From Heligmosomoides polygyrus polygyrus (taxonomy: Eukaryota; Nematoda; Chromadorea; Rhabditida; Heligmosomidae): DNA of 64,000 bases. The DNA lies in NCBI GenBank assembly GCA_947396885.1, contig OX377206.1, forward strand, positions 3,685,634-3,749,633, in the 5' to 3' direction. A model generated the notes under the pieces. It was not told where the DNA came from. It searched no databases and saw nothing but the letters and a program-made list of their open reading frames with translations. Both the position numbers and the translations under genes were made by a program. Numbering within the stretch: position 1 is the stretch's first letter; every line of letters starts with the position of its first letter. Below are positions 19,926 to 31,290 of this stretch, in pieces.

Positions 19926-20510
19926 AAACAGCGTGATTGGCAAAAGATCGGTCGAACATATCAATTTGTTTAATAAAGCCGCTTAATGTTTTATGGTGCA
20001 TAAAACGGCTGATGAGCAGGCTTCACAGGAATGAATCGACACCTACACTATGGGGAGGATAAAGACTACTACGAATCCCTTGGCCTTGGACCCAGTAGAA
20101 GGTTTGCAAGTTACTTTTAAAACGTTATAACCTTGCGTAGTTGAGCAGGGCAAAATGGAAAAGACCTCGTTATTTAATTGTGTGTAACCTTTTGTATGCA
20201 ACTTCTGTATGGATATTCACATTCAGTCGTATACATGAGACGATAGCCTTGCGAAGTGCATGGCGCAATCCGCATTTATGGATAGGAATGGAGGAGAAAC
20301 TGGGTCTTCTGGTGAGATTAGTTGAAAGTTTTAAAAATGCGGTACACCAGAAGAACATCAGCAATTGAGGCTTAAAGAAGCTGATTCGAATTGTTTCTAT
20401 CAAGACCATCAGCATAACTGGTTCCATGCTGATATCAGCGGCCGGCTCATCCCGGATACGGGTTGGTGCTGGTCGGTCCCACGAGGTGTGTATGTTGCGT
20501 TCGATCAAAC

Positions 20511-20585
20511 GGCGCCGGTGGTGTAAAGGAGTAGAGCATTCCCGCCCGGTCAGAGGGAGGTCCGGGTTCGAGTCCGCCTGGCGCT
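20511..20585 (+). repeat. tRNA-like sequence, not a functional tRNA (copy 27401-27475)
   Basis: A 7-bp acceptor-like stem (GGCGCCG with TGGCGCT, two wobble pairs), a box A-like TGGTGTAAAGGAG and a perfect box B GGTTCGAGTCC lie at near-tRNA spacing in 75 nt. The T-stem does not pair and no 7-nt anticodon loop with a 5-bp stem can be drawn, so I read it as the head of a tRNA-derived SINE or a tRNA pseudogene. Confidence 0.55.
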
Positions 20586-20984
20586 AGAAGTTTTGATCGC
20601 AACAAGACATCGTTGTGACGACTTACTACCTCGATACCAGCCAATTGAGGCTTAAAGAAACTGATTCGAACTCCCACATCTTCGAGACATCATGCTGCGC
20701 TGGAAAGCTTTTGATGAATCAACCGCTGTCCCGCCTGTGCAAATGCGGCTTAGGTTCAAGGTCTTTCGGTGAATCGCCAATTGTGAACTGGATATTGAAG
20801 CATGTGTTTCCGAAATTGAGGAAACTGTTGAAAAAAGGGATTTCTGAAATTATTGAAGCTCATTGGGACTGCAGGTACCACCATTTGCTCTTGTAGTGGT
20901 ATGAACGCGTCAGTATTTCGATCTCCACGGAGAAACTGCGAAGAATCTCCTGAATTTCATGACCTCAAAGGCTAGCTCTATAGA

Positions 20985-21270
20985 ACAGTTGTGAGGCCTG
21001 CCCTCCTCTACGGCAGTGAGGGTTGGGCCCTGAGTAAAGAGCAGGAGCGGCAACTGTACGCGGCGGAGGTGAGGATGCTGAGGTGGGCATGTGGATGGAC
21101 CCGTCGGGACCGGGTGCGAAACGAGGATGTTAGGGCAGTGATGAAGACAGCCCCGATCCAGCTGAAGATGAGGGAGCAGCGCCTGAGGTGGTATGGACAC
21201 GTCCTTAGAAGACCAGAGGATCACCCCACAAGGTTGGCCCTAGATTTCGAGGCTTTCGGGGCAACGCTCA
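20985..21270 (+). pseudogene. RTE-type LINE, C-terminal RT fragment (copy 27876-28161)
   Basis: The frame encodes RPALLYGSEGWALSKEQERQ, MLRWACGWTRRDRVRNEDVR and REQRLRWYGHVLRR, the conserved C-terminal region that follows the RT palm in many non-LTR endonuclease-reverse transcriptases of the RTE/related clades. The palm with its catalytic Asp residues is absent. The copy ends where an oppositely oriented RTE fragment begins (21225). It is a dead fragment carried in the tandem duplication. Confidence 0.7.
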
Positions 21271-21480
21271 CGGTGTAGGCTGCCGCCAGAAGAACGGTGG
21301 TGTCAGATAGATGCGCAGGAAGCCGGACGCTCTCCGTCTCCTTCACAACTTCTACGACGCTCTTGAAAGCTTCCCAAGTCGCCCGTTTCCTCCTGCCCAG
21401 CTCCAGCATTTCCCATCCCAGCTCGAGCATTTCCCATCCCAGCTCTCGCATGATCACCATCCGCTCCTCCCCCCCCCCCC
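21225..21480 (-). pseudogene. RTE-type LINE fragment, opposite orientation (copy 28116-28375)
   Basis: The minus-strand frame reads LGRRKRATWEAFKSVVEVVK then SVRLPAHLSDTTVLLAAAYT, matching the region just upstream of the LLYG segment in RTE-like RTs. The same region occurs in plus orientation at 47150-47280. An upstream duplicated LELGWEM motif and the poly-C run (length 11-15 in the two copies) mark low-complexity decay. Confidence 0.6.
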
Positions 21481-22019
21481 CTAAGCATGGTGTTTTCTGT
21501 CGAGATCGAGACTGAACCCTCGACGGCACAATTTACGATGATTTCAGCGCATGCAGGCTCATTCTGTTCTACGTACTTGTTGCCAAGTAAGTACAACAGT
21601 CTGAGCCGTCGGCAGAAGTTCGCCCCAGCTATATACGAACGGTGAAACGGGAATTAGTTGAGGAATTCGAGAAATCGAAAAAAATAAGAAAATCGGATGG
21701 CAAGGCTTCGTAAAATGTCAGGAATACGATAAAATGAACATTCCCAAAAGCGCACACTCATACGCACATTGTTATTGCCTTACACTTCGGCAACATGCAA
21801 AACTCCACCTACATTGAGCCGCAAAACTGCTTTCCTGCGGCACATCCACCTCCTGCTTGTTACAAGTTCAAAAATAGGTTACAGTTATAACCCCCACATT
21901 TCAATAGACGCTTGAAAACCACTAAGAAACCTGTCTTCTGGATGTATGACCACGGTCGCCTACAAACACACTTGACGAAACTCATCGAAGTATCAATCTC
22001 GCTCTAACGTTGCAGGAAT

Positions 22020-23384
22020 TTGAATATCGCGCTGAAATTCAAACTCTTAGCAGTGGCTTCGGGAAAATTCAAATTTTACGCGCTAGAATTTAATGATTTT
22101 TGTGCCAACATTGCGTGTGTCAACTCAAATTTTCGCGCTACTGCCGTAGGATTTCAAAGTCCGTGCGCCGGGATTCAGTTTTTGTGCTGATATTCATAAC
22201 GCTCGCTCTATTCCAGGGAAATTCAGATTTGGAACGCGGCCATAGCAGAAATTCAAAAAAAAATTGAGAAGTTTTGTAGCGCGCGGATTTGAACTCTTGT
22301 GATAATAGCACACGAAATTTCAATGAAAAATAAAGCAGCAATAGAATTAGTTTTTGCATTTGCAGGTAGAATATGCAATTACATAATGTCTATGTTATTA
22401 TGTAGTCGCGTATTCAACATATTTAGCAATTCGCACCAGAAAACCCCAATTTTCCCGACCTTAAGAAATGGCGAATTTTTCGAAAAATTCCGGTTTCGCC
22501 GACTGCATTTAACTCAGACCGGGTTTTCCTCGTCGGCTACTGCTGTACTATTAACTTGGCAATAAGTTAAAAGGGCAGTAGTAGTCAGCCAGCGCTAAGA
22601 TCGTCATAAATAAATAGATAGTGGGTTGATCATCAGATTTGGCTTTAAATTTGAAAAAAGTGGTCCGTACACAATGCAAAGGAAGGCACCTATAGACGGG
22701 CTGACCATAAAGTGCTTGTACTTTATGAATGCACACGAAATTGTTTCTGCCTAATTGTGGAAAACTTCTAAGTCCCGAAATCATAGCACAGAAAAGCAAA
22801 TTGAGTTGGTGTTCATGGACACATATTGCGCCATGAACTTCGCAAGGCTATCGTCTCATGTATACGACTGATTGCGAATACGCGTACAGAAGTTGCATAC
22901 AACCAAATAAAGAAGTCCTTTTCCACTTTGCCCTACTCAACTACGCAAGGTCATAACGTTTCACAAATACATAAGTTGGAGACCTTCTGGCTGTCTGGCT
23001 GGGTGACAAGAGTTTCAAAGTAGTTCATATTCTCCACTGGTTTAGAGGTGTTTACTCCCTGTGAAGCCAGCTCATCAGCCGTTAAATGCTCCATACTACA
23101 TTAAGCAGCTTTATCTAAACAAATAGTATAAATTCGATCGATATTTTGCCAATCAACGCTGTTTACGTGCTCTGAAGTCCGTCGATCGGCAACCACAATC
23201 GCGCGATTACCATCCCATACAAGAATCGATAGGATCGATCGATAGTAAATAACCGCCCGATGTTAACACCTCTTGTGGAAGCCGTTGGCTAAATCCGTTT
23301 GGACACCAACTTCCAAACTGGAGACTTTTCTGGCGTGTTGGATCGCCTTCCACACACGTCTTTACGAGCAAACCCCACCAAATC
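22020..23384 (+). repeat. Dispersed repeat R, long copy (second at 28915-30278)
   Basis: The left end (22020-22290) is a decayed series of GCGC...AATTCAAA words about 50 bp apart, resembling 55-bp monomers in inverse orientation. The core runs from GATAATAGCACACGAAATTT through GGTTTTCCTCGTCGGCTACT to GATCGATCGATAGTAAATAA. The right end joins the 55-bp array at TCTGGAGCGAAAAATTCAAA. The short ORFs in it (22299-22565, 22551-22799) recur with the DNA but show no domain. Confidence 0.65.
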
Positions 23385-24398
23385 TGGAGCGAAAAATTCA
23401 AACTTCGGCGCCTGAAATTCGAAATCTTGGTGAAGACAGCGGGAAAATTTTGAATTTTGCCGCGAAAACCAAGAATACGAAATCTCCCGGACTGTGCGAA
23501 AATTTGAGTTTTGGCGCGCAAAATTCAAATTCGAAATCTCCCGCACTAGCGCGAAAATTTGAATTTTGGCGCGCAAAATTCAAATTCGAAATCTCCTGGA
23601 CTAGCGCGAAAGTTTGAGTTTTGGCGCGCAAAATTCGAATTCGAAATCTCCCTCACTAGCGCAAAAATCTGAATTTTGGCGCGCAAAATTCGAATTCGAA
23701 ACCTCCCGCACTAGCGCAAAAATTTGAATTTTGGCGCGTAAAATTCGAATTCGAAATCTCCCGCACTAGCGCGAAAATTTGAATTTTGGCGCGCAAAATT
23801 CAAATTCGAAATCTCCTGGACTAGTGCGAAAATTTGAGTTTTTGCGCGCAAAATTCGAATTCGAAATCTCCCGCACTAGCGCGAAAGTTTGAGTTTTGGC
23901 GCGCAAAATTCGAATTCGAAAGCTCCCTCACTAGCGCGAAAATCCGAATTTTGGCGCGCAAAATTTGAATTCGAAATCTCCCGCACTAGCGCGAAAATTT
24001 GAGTTTTGGCGCGCAAAATTCAAATTCGAAATCTCCTGGACTAGTGCGAAAATTTGAGTTTTTGCGCGCAAAATTTGAATTCGAAATCTCCCGCACTAGC
24101 GCGAAAATCCGAATTTTGGCGCGCAAAATTTGAATTCGAAATCTCCCGCACTAGCGCGAAAATTTGAGTTTTTGCGCGCAAAATTCGAATTCGAAATCTC
24201 CCGCACTAGCGCGAAAGTTTGAGTTTTGGCGCGCAAAATTCGAATTCGAAATCTCCCGCACTAGCGCGAAAATTTGAGTTTTGGCGCGCAAAATTCGAAT
24301 TCGAAATTTCCCGCACTAGCGCGAAAATTTAATTTTGGCGCGCAAAATTCGAATTCGAAACCTCCCGCACTAGCGCGAAAATTTTGAATTTTGGCGCT
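23385..24398 (+). repeat. 55-bp minisatellite, about 18 monomers
   Basis: Period 55 bp, occasionally 54 or 56. Monomer variants differ at a few positions (CCCGCACTA/CCTGGACTA/CCCTCACTA; TTTGAA/TCCGAA/TTTGAG). Because 55 is not a multiple of three and stops are rare, frames stay open through it; those peptides are artefacts. Confidence 0.9.
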
Positions 24399-27300
24399 CC
24401 GGTTTCGGGGGATTTGCCTATCCGTTTTGTTGTTCGTTACTTGGTTGTTTTTGGGCCGGATAACGAACAATGAATTGGTTGAATTCTAGGTTTGCACGTG
24501 GTGGTGGACTACGTAGACGATCGATTACGATCGCAAGAGCTGTTGTTAGAAACAACGAAGGTCGTTCGCATCCAGAAAGGTTAGTAGGGGTTTTCCCGTT
24601 TCCTCTTGGGAACTGGTTACATAGTTTTAAAGATACCTAAGATATCATTCGAGAGATGCTAAACCTGTATCATACATCTATGTGACTTTCTAGGCATGGG
24701 GTTCTTCATTCATTTCAAGTCATGTGCCGACCAAGAATGCATACAAACTGCTATTAGCGATCGTTAGAAGTGGAGTGCTTGGCGCAACCTAGGAATAATT
24801 TTTACCGCCGGTCTTTGGGTAGTATCATTTTGGTTAAACGATTACAGTGCGTGCAATTTGATTGCATGCGGTGAAGGTTCTTTTAGCCACATGATGTTGT
24901 GAACCATCGAACAAATACCGCAGTACAGCAATGAATGCGTGCAACAGGGAAATGGGTTAATCCAGACACCTAGAGCGACTTCTTCATTAAAAATCTTAGC
25001 GGTGCAACCAACTACACTAAATAAACTTCTCATTACGAGTACTGCAAGACATGCGGATTCGTTCTAGTATGTGAGTTTCCACGGGCGCGTGTAGCGCAGT
25101 CGGAGGAGGCGCCGACTGTCGCCTGCACCCGATACCAGGTTTCTGGTTCGGATTTCCCACTCAGGCCAACCAAGCCCTCCATCCCTCCGGGGTCGGTGAA
25201 TTGGTACCAGACTTGTCTCTGAAGGATAAAGCGCTGACATGGTCATTGGCTGACCACCGCAAGTCATTGTATGGCCAAATACGCATTCATATCGCCTCCA
25301 CGACATCCCGTAGAAGTAGAATGCGCTGGCGCATCCCAAAAAGGGTTTGAGTAACGCCGTCCTCTATCCTTATCCTTATGTGAGTTTCCCAGTGAAACTT
25401 ATCTATTACACAGGAAACCACTCCCTTTAGGAATGCGTCGAATATTGTTCTCCTGTACTTCTGGATGTCATAGCTGTTTGAGTGTGTGCTTGTGCTAGAC
25501 AATTGCTTGGAATATACTGCTAAACAAGCCCATAGAAAGTTAGTGTTTATCCATCCAAGATAACTCCGAGTTCAACTATCTTGGATATTCAGATGCTATC
25601 GAGCAGCAACAAAAATAACGGTTCTTACTATGGTGTTAAATCAAGATTATTGAGGGTGATGATAAAGGACGGCGTTACTCAATCTTTTTTGGGATACGAA
25701 ACGCATTCTACTACTAAAGGATGTCGTGGAGGCGATTCGAATGCGTATTTGGTCATACGATGATTTGTCATGGCCAGCTGCTGAACAGATCAACGCTTTA
25801 TCCTTCTCAGACAAGTCCGGTACCAATCTTCGAGGGATGGAAGGCTTAGTTGGCCTGGGCGGGAAATCAAACCAAGAGGCAGGGACTCGGGTGCACGCAA
25901 CAGTCAGCTTCTTCGACTGCGCTATACACTACCCAGAATCAAGTATACAAGATTATTACATGGATTTTATTCGGCTGGACGTCTCTCGCCTTCCTCGTAG
26001 CATGGAAAAGTTAAGAGACATTGGAGGAATTGCCCTTCCAAGGACCATTATATTTTTCAGCGGCTTCAATTGAAAAAAGATCTAGGCGGCTGAAAAATAA
26101 TCCAACCGACGCTCTGGAGACAGGTGAAGGGCGGGTATGTTGCTGTTCGTTTATGTTCCTACTGGTGGGCAGAAAGTCACATAGAGCGTCGTTAATGGGG
26201 CTACCACATGACATTTAAAACACTATTAAAATGTCTAGGAACGGCCTATAAATTCACAGTGGTTCAACTCCTAATCTGCTGCTGAAATTAGTACAATCTA
26301 AAATGGTTTTATTTTTTATTGTTTGTTCGTTATCCGTTTTTCCGTTATCCGGCCATTTTTGGACAAAGTTATCCGTTATCCGTTATTCGGGTTTCAAAAC
26401 TTCGTTATCCGCTCATCCCTGATACCAACGGTGTGGACATATCCGCGATTCATGATAAACTTTACCCGTCAAGTCGTGGGTATATAATTGGGTAGAGAAA
26501 ACACGCCGATCGTCGTGGGTACAACAGTACACCCGCGACTTATTGGCGCCTCATTGTCAAAATTGCGCTCCATTGAGATCAGCTGTTCTCGCGAGAGGCC
26601 TTGATGTACCTTACCCTTGATTCCTTTCATGAATACGAATCATACCCACTACCCACTGCTGGTAGTGGGTACGATTCCCTTACGGTATCTCTACCTATGC
26701 CCACTGCTTGATGAATCAGAGCCCTGAACTACATTAGCAAAGCTGATGGGGTGATAGCGACGATTAGCTGAAAGGAGCGAGAGGTCCGGGTTCGACGCTC
26801 TCATGGACGGGACGTAAACAGCGTGATTGGCAAAAGATCGGTCGAACATATCAATTTGTTTAATAAAGCCGCTTAATGTTTTATGGTGCATAAAACGGCT
26901 GATGAGCAGGCTTCACAGGAATGAATCGACACCTACACTATGGGGAGGATAAAGACTACTACGAATCCCTTGGCCTTGGACCCAGTAGAAGGTTTGCAAG
27001 TTACTTTTAAAACGTTATAACCTTGCGTAGTTGAGCAGGGCAAAATGGAAAAGACCTCGTTATTTAATTGTGTGTAACCTTTTGTATGCAACTTCTGTAT
27101 GGATATTCACATTCAGTCGTATACATGAGACGATAGCCTTGCGAAGTGCGTGGCCCAATCCGCATTTATGGATACGAATGGAGGAGAAACTGGGTCTTCT
27201 GGTGAGATTAGTTGAAAGTTTTAAAAATGCGGTACACCAGAAGAACATCAGCAATTGAGGCTTAAAGAAGCTGATTCGAATTGTTTCTATCAAGACCATC

Positions 27301-30300
27301 AGCATAACTGGTTCCATGCTGATATCAGCGGCCGGCTCATCCCGGATACGGGTTGGTGCTGGTCGGTCCCACGAGGTGTGTATGTTGCGTTCGATCAAAC
27401 GGCGCCGGTGGTGTAAAGGAGTAGAGCATTCCCGCCCGGTCAGAGGGAGGTCCGGGTTCGAGTCCGCCTGGCGCTAGAAGTTTTGATCGCAACAAGACAT
27501 CGTTGTGACGGCTTACTACCTCGATACCAGCCAATTGAGGCTTAAAGAAACTGATTCGAACTCCCACATCTTCGAGACATCATGCTGCGCTGGAAAGCTT
27601 TTGATGAATCAACCGCTGTCCCGCCTGTGCAAATGCGGCTTAGGTTCAAGGTCTTTCGGTGAATCGCCAATTGTGAACTGGATATTGAAGCATGTGTTTC
27701 CGAAATTGAGGAAACTGTTGAAAAAAAGGGATTTCTGAAATTATTGAAGCTCATTGGGACTGCAGGTACCACCATTTGCTCTTGTAGTGGTATGAACGCG
27801 TCAGTATTTCGATCTCCACGGAGAAACTGCGAAGAATCTCCTGAATTTCATGACCTCAAAGGCTAGCTCTATAGAACAGTTGTGCGGCCTGCCCTCCTCT
27901 ACGGCAGTGAGGGTTGGGCCCTGAGTAAAGAGCAGGAGCGGCAACTGTACGCGGCGGAGGTGAAGATGCTGAGGTGGGCATGTGGATGGACCCGTCGGGA
28001 CCGGGTGCGAAACGAGGATGTTAGGGCAGTGATGAAGACAGCCCCGATCCAGCTGAAGATGAGGGAGCAGCGCCTGAGGTGGTATGGACACGTCCTTAGA
28101 AGACCAGAGGATCACCCCACAAGGTTGGCCCTAGATTTCGAGGCTTTCGGGGCAACGCTCACGGTGTAGGCTGCCGCCAGAAGAACGGTGGTGTCAGATA
28201 GATGCGCAGGAAGCCGGACGCTCTCCGTCTCCTTCACAACTTCTACGACGCTCTTGAAAGCTTCCCAAGTCGCCCGTTTCCTCCTGCCCAGCTCCAGCAT
28301 TTCCCATCCCAGCTCGAGCATTTCCCATCCCAGCTCTCGCATGATCACCATCCGCTCCTCCCCCCCCCCCCCCCCTAAGCATGGTGTTTTCTGTCGAGAT
28401 CGAGACTGAACCCTCGACGGCACAATTTACGATGATTTCAGCGCATGCAGGCTCATTCTGTTCTACGTACTTGTTGCCAAGTAAGTACAACAGTCTGAGC
28501 CGTCGGCAGAAGTTCGCCCCAGCTATATACGAACGGTGAAACGGGAATTACATGAGAAATTCGAGAAATCTAGAAAATAAGAAAATCGGATGGCAAGGCT
28601 TCGTAAAATGTCAGGAATACGATAAAATGAACATTCCCAAAAGCGCACACTCATACGCACATTGTTATTGCCTTACACTTCGGCAACATGCAAAACTCCA
28701 CCTACATTGAGCCGCAAAACTGCTTTCCTGCGGCACATCCACCTCCTGCTTGTTACAAGTTCAAAAATAGGTTACAGTTATAACCCCCACATTTCAATAG
28801 ACGCTTGAAAACCACTAAGAAACCTGTCTTCTGGATGTATGACCACGGTCGCCTACAAACACACCTTGACGAAACTCATCGAAGTATCAATCTCGCTCTA
28901 ACGTTGCAGGAATTTGAATATCGCGCTGAAATTCAAACTCTTAGCAGTGGCTTCGGGAAAATTCAAATTTTACGCGCTAGAATTTAATGATTTTTGTGCC
29001 AACATTGCGTGTGTCAACTCAAATTTTCGCGCTACTGCCGTAGGAATTCAAAGTCCGTGCGCCGGGATTCAGTTTTTGTGCTGATATTCATAACGCTCGC
29101 TCTATTCCAGGGAAATTCAGATTTGGAACGCGGCCATAGCAGAAATTCAAAAAAAAATTGAGAAGTTTTGTAGCGCGCGGATTTGAACTCTTGTGATAAT
29201 AGCACACGAAATTTCAATGAAAAATAAAGCAGCAATAGAATTAGTTTTTGCATTTGCAGGTAGAATATGCAATTACATAATGTCTATGTTATTATGTAGT
29301 CGCGTATTCAACATATTTAGCAATTCGCACCAGAAAACCCCAATTTTCCCGACCTTAAGAAATGGCGAATTTTTCGAAAAATTCCGGTTTCGCCGACTGC
29401 ATTTAACTCAGACCGGGTTTTCCTCGTCGGCTACTGCTGTACTATTAACTTGGCAATAAGTTAAAAGGGCAGTAGTAGTCAGCCAGCGCTAAGATCGTCA
29501 TAAATAAATAGATAGTGGGTTGATCATCAGATTTGGCTTTAAATTTGAAAAAAGTGGTCCGTACACAATGCAAAGGAAGGCACCTATAGACGGGCTGACC
29601 ATAAAGTGCTTGTACTTTATGAATGCACACGAAATTGTTTCTGCCTAATTGTGGAAAACTTCTAAGTCCCGAAATCATAGCACAGAAAAGCAAATTGAGT
29701 TGGTGTTCATGGACACATATTGCGCCATGAACTTCGCAAGGCTATCGTCTCATGTATACGACTGATTGCGAATACGCGTACAGAAGTTGCATACAACCAA
29801 ATAAAGAAGTCCTTTTCCACTTTGCCCTACTCAACTACGCAAGGTCATAACGTTTTACAAATACATGAGTTGGAGACCTTCTGGCTGTCTGGCTGGGTGA
29901 CAAGAGTTTCAAAGTAGTTCATATTCTCCACTGGTTTAGAGGTGTTTACTCCCTGTGAAGCCAGCTCATCAGCCGTTAAATGCTCCATACTACATTAAGC
30001 AGCTTTATCTAAACAAATAGTATAAATTCGATCGATATTTTGCCAATCAACGCTGTTTACGTGCTCTGAAGTCCGTCGATCGGCAACCACAATCGCGCGA
30101 TTACCATCCCATACAAGAATCGATAGGATCGATCGATAGTAAATAACCGCCCGATGTTAACACCTGTTGTGGAAGCCGTTGGCTAAATCCGTTTGGACAC
30201 CAACTTCCAAACTGGAGACTTTTCTGGCGTGTTGGATCGCCTTCCACACGCGTCTTTACGAGCAAACCCCACCAAATCTGGAGCGAAAAATTCAAACTTC

Positions 30301-31290
30301 GGCGCCTGAAATTCGAAATCTTGGTGAAGACAGCGGGAAAATTTTGAATTTTGCCGCGAAAACCAAGAATACGAAATCTCCCGGACTGTGCGAAAATTTG
30401 AGTTTTGGCGCGCAAAATTCAAATTCGAAATCTCCCGCACTAGCGCGAAAATTTGAATTTTGGCGCGCAAAATTCGAATTCGAAACCTCCCGCACTAGCG
30501 CAAAAATTTGAATTTTGGCGCGCAAAATTTGAATTCGAAATCTCCCGCACTAGCGCGAAAATTTGAGTTTTGGCGCGCAAAATTCAAATTCGAAATCTCC
30601 TGGACTAGCGCGAAAGTTTGAGTTTTGGCGCGCAAAATTCGAATTCGAAATCTCCCTCACTAGCGCAAAAATCTGAATTTTGGCGCGCAAAATTCGAATT
30701 CGAAACCTCCCGCACTAGCGCAAAAATTTGAATTTTGGCGCGTAAAATTCGAATTCGAAATCTCCCGCACTAGCGCGAAAATTTGAATTTTGGCGCGCAA
30801 AATTCAAATTCGAAATCTCCTGGACTAGTGCGAAAATTTGAGTTTTTGCGCGCAAAATTCGAATTCGAAATCTCCCGCACTAGCGCGAAAGTTTGAGTTT
30901 TGGCGCGCAAAATTCGAATTCGAAAGCTCCCTCACTAGCGCGAAAATCCGAATTTTGGCGCGCAAAATTTGAATTCGAAATCTCCCGCACTAGCGCGAAA
31001 ATTTGAGTTTTGGCGCGCAAAATTCGAATTCGAAATCTCCCGGACTGTGCGAAAATTTGAGTTTTGGCGCGCAAAATTCGAATTCGAAATCTCCCGCACT
31101 AGCGCGAAAATTTGAATTTTTGCGCGCAAAATTCGAATTCGAAATCTCCCGCACTAGCGCGAAAATCCGAATTTTGGCGCGCAAAATTTGAATTCGAAAT
31201 CTCCCGCACTAGCGCGAAAATTTGAGTTTTTGCGCGCAAAATTCGAATTCGAAATCTCCCGCACTAGCGCGAAAGTTTGAGTTTCGGCGC
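24399..31290. repeat. 6.89-kb tandem segmental duplication, unit 2
   Basis: Second copy of 17504-24398. The right edge cannot be fixed because it lies inside the expanded 55-bp array (30279-32567). Contents match unit 1 item for item: hAT-B 24399-26421, SINEs 25082-25384 (+) and 25659-25930 (-), hairpin 26638-26676, tRNA-like 27401-27475, RTE fragments 27876-28370, R 28915-30278. Confidence 0.85.

Larger units (their letters stand above)
17504..24398. repeat. 6.89-kb tandem segmental duplication, unit 1
   Basis: Every landmark in this unit recurs 6890-6894 bp further right with a handful of substitutions: the hAT-B fragment, SINE pair, hairpin, tRNA-like block, RTE fragments, R repeat and the start of the 55-bp array. 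Differences noticed include GCGTGGCCC for GCATGGCGC near 27150, a longer poly-C (28360 versus 21470) and changes near 28550. Both boundaries lie in 55-bp arrays, so unequal exchange between arrays is the natural mechanism. Confidence 0.9.

Noticed and set aside
20511..20585. Functional tRNA gene
   Set aside because: Acceptor stem and box B are good, but the T-stem and anticodon arm do not pair; duplicated identically in the tandem unit; more likely SINE head or pseudogene.
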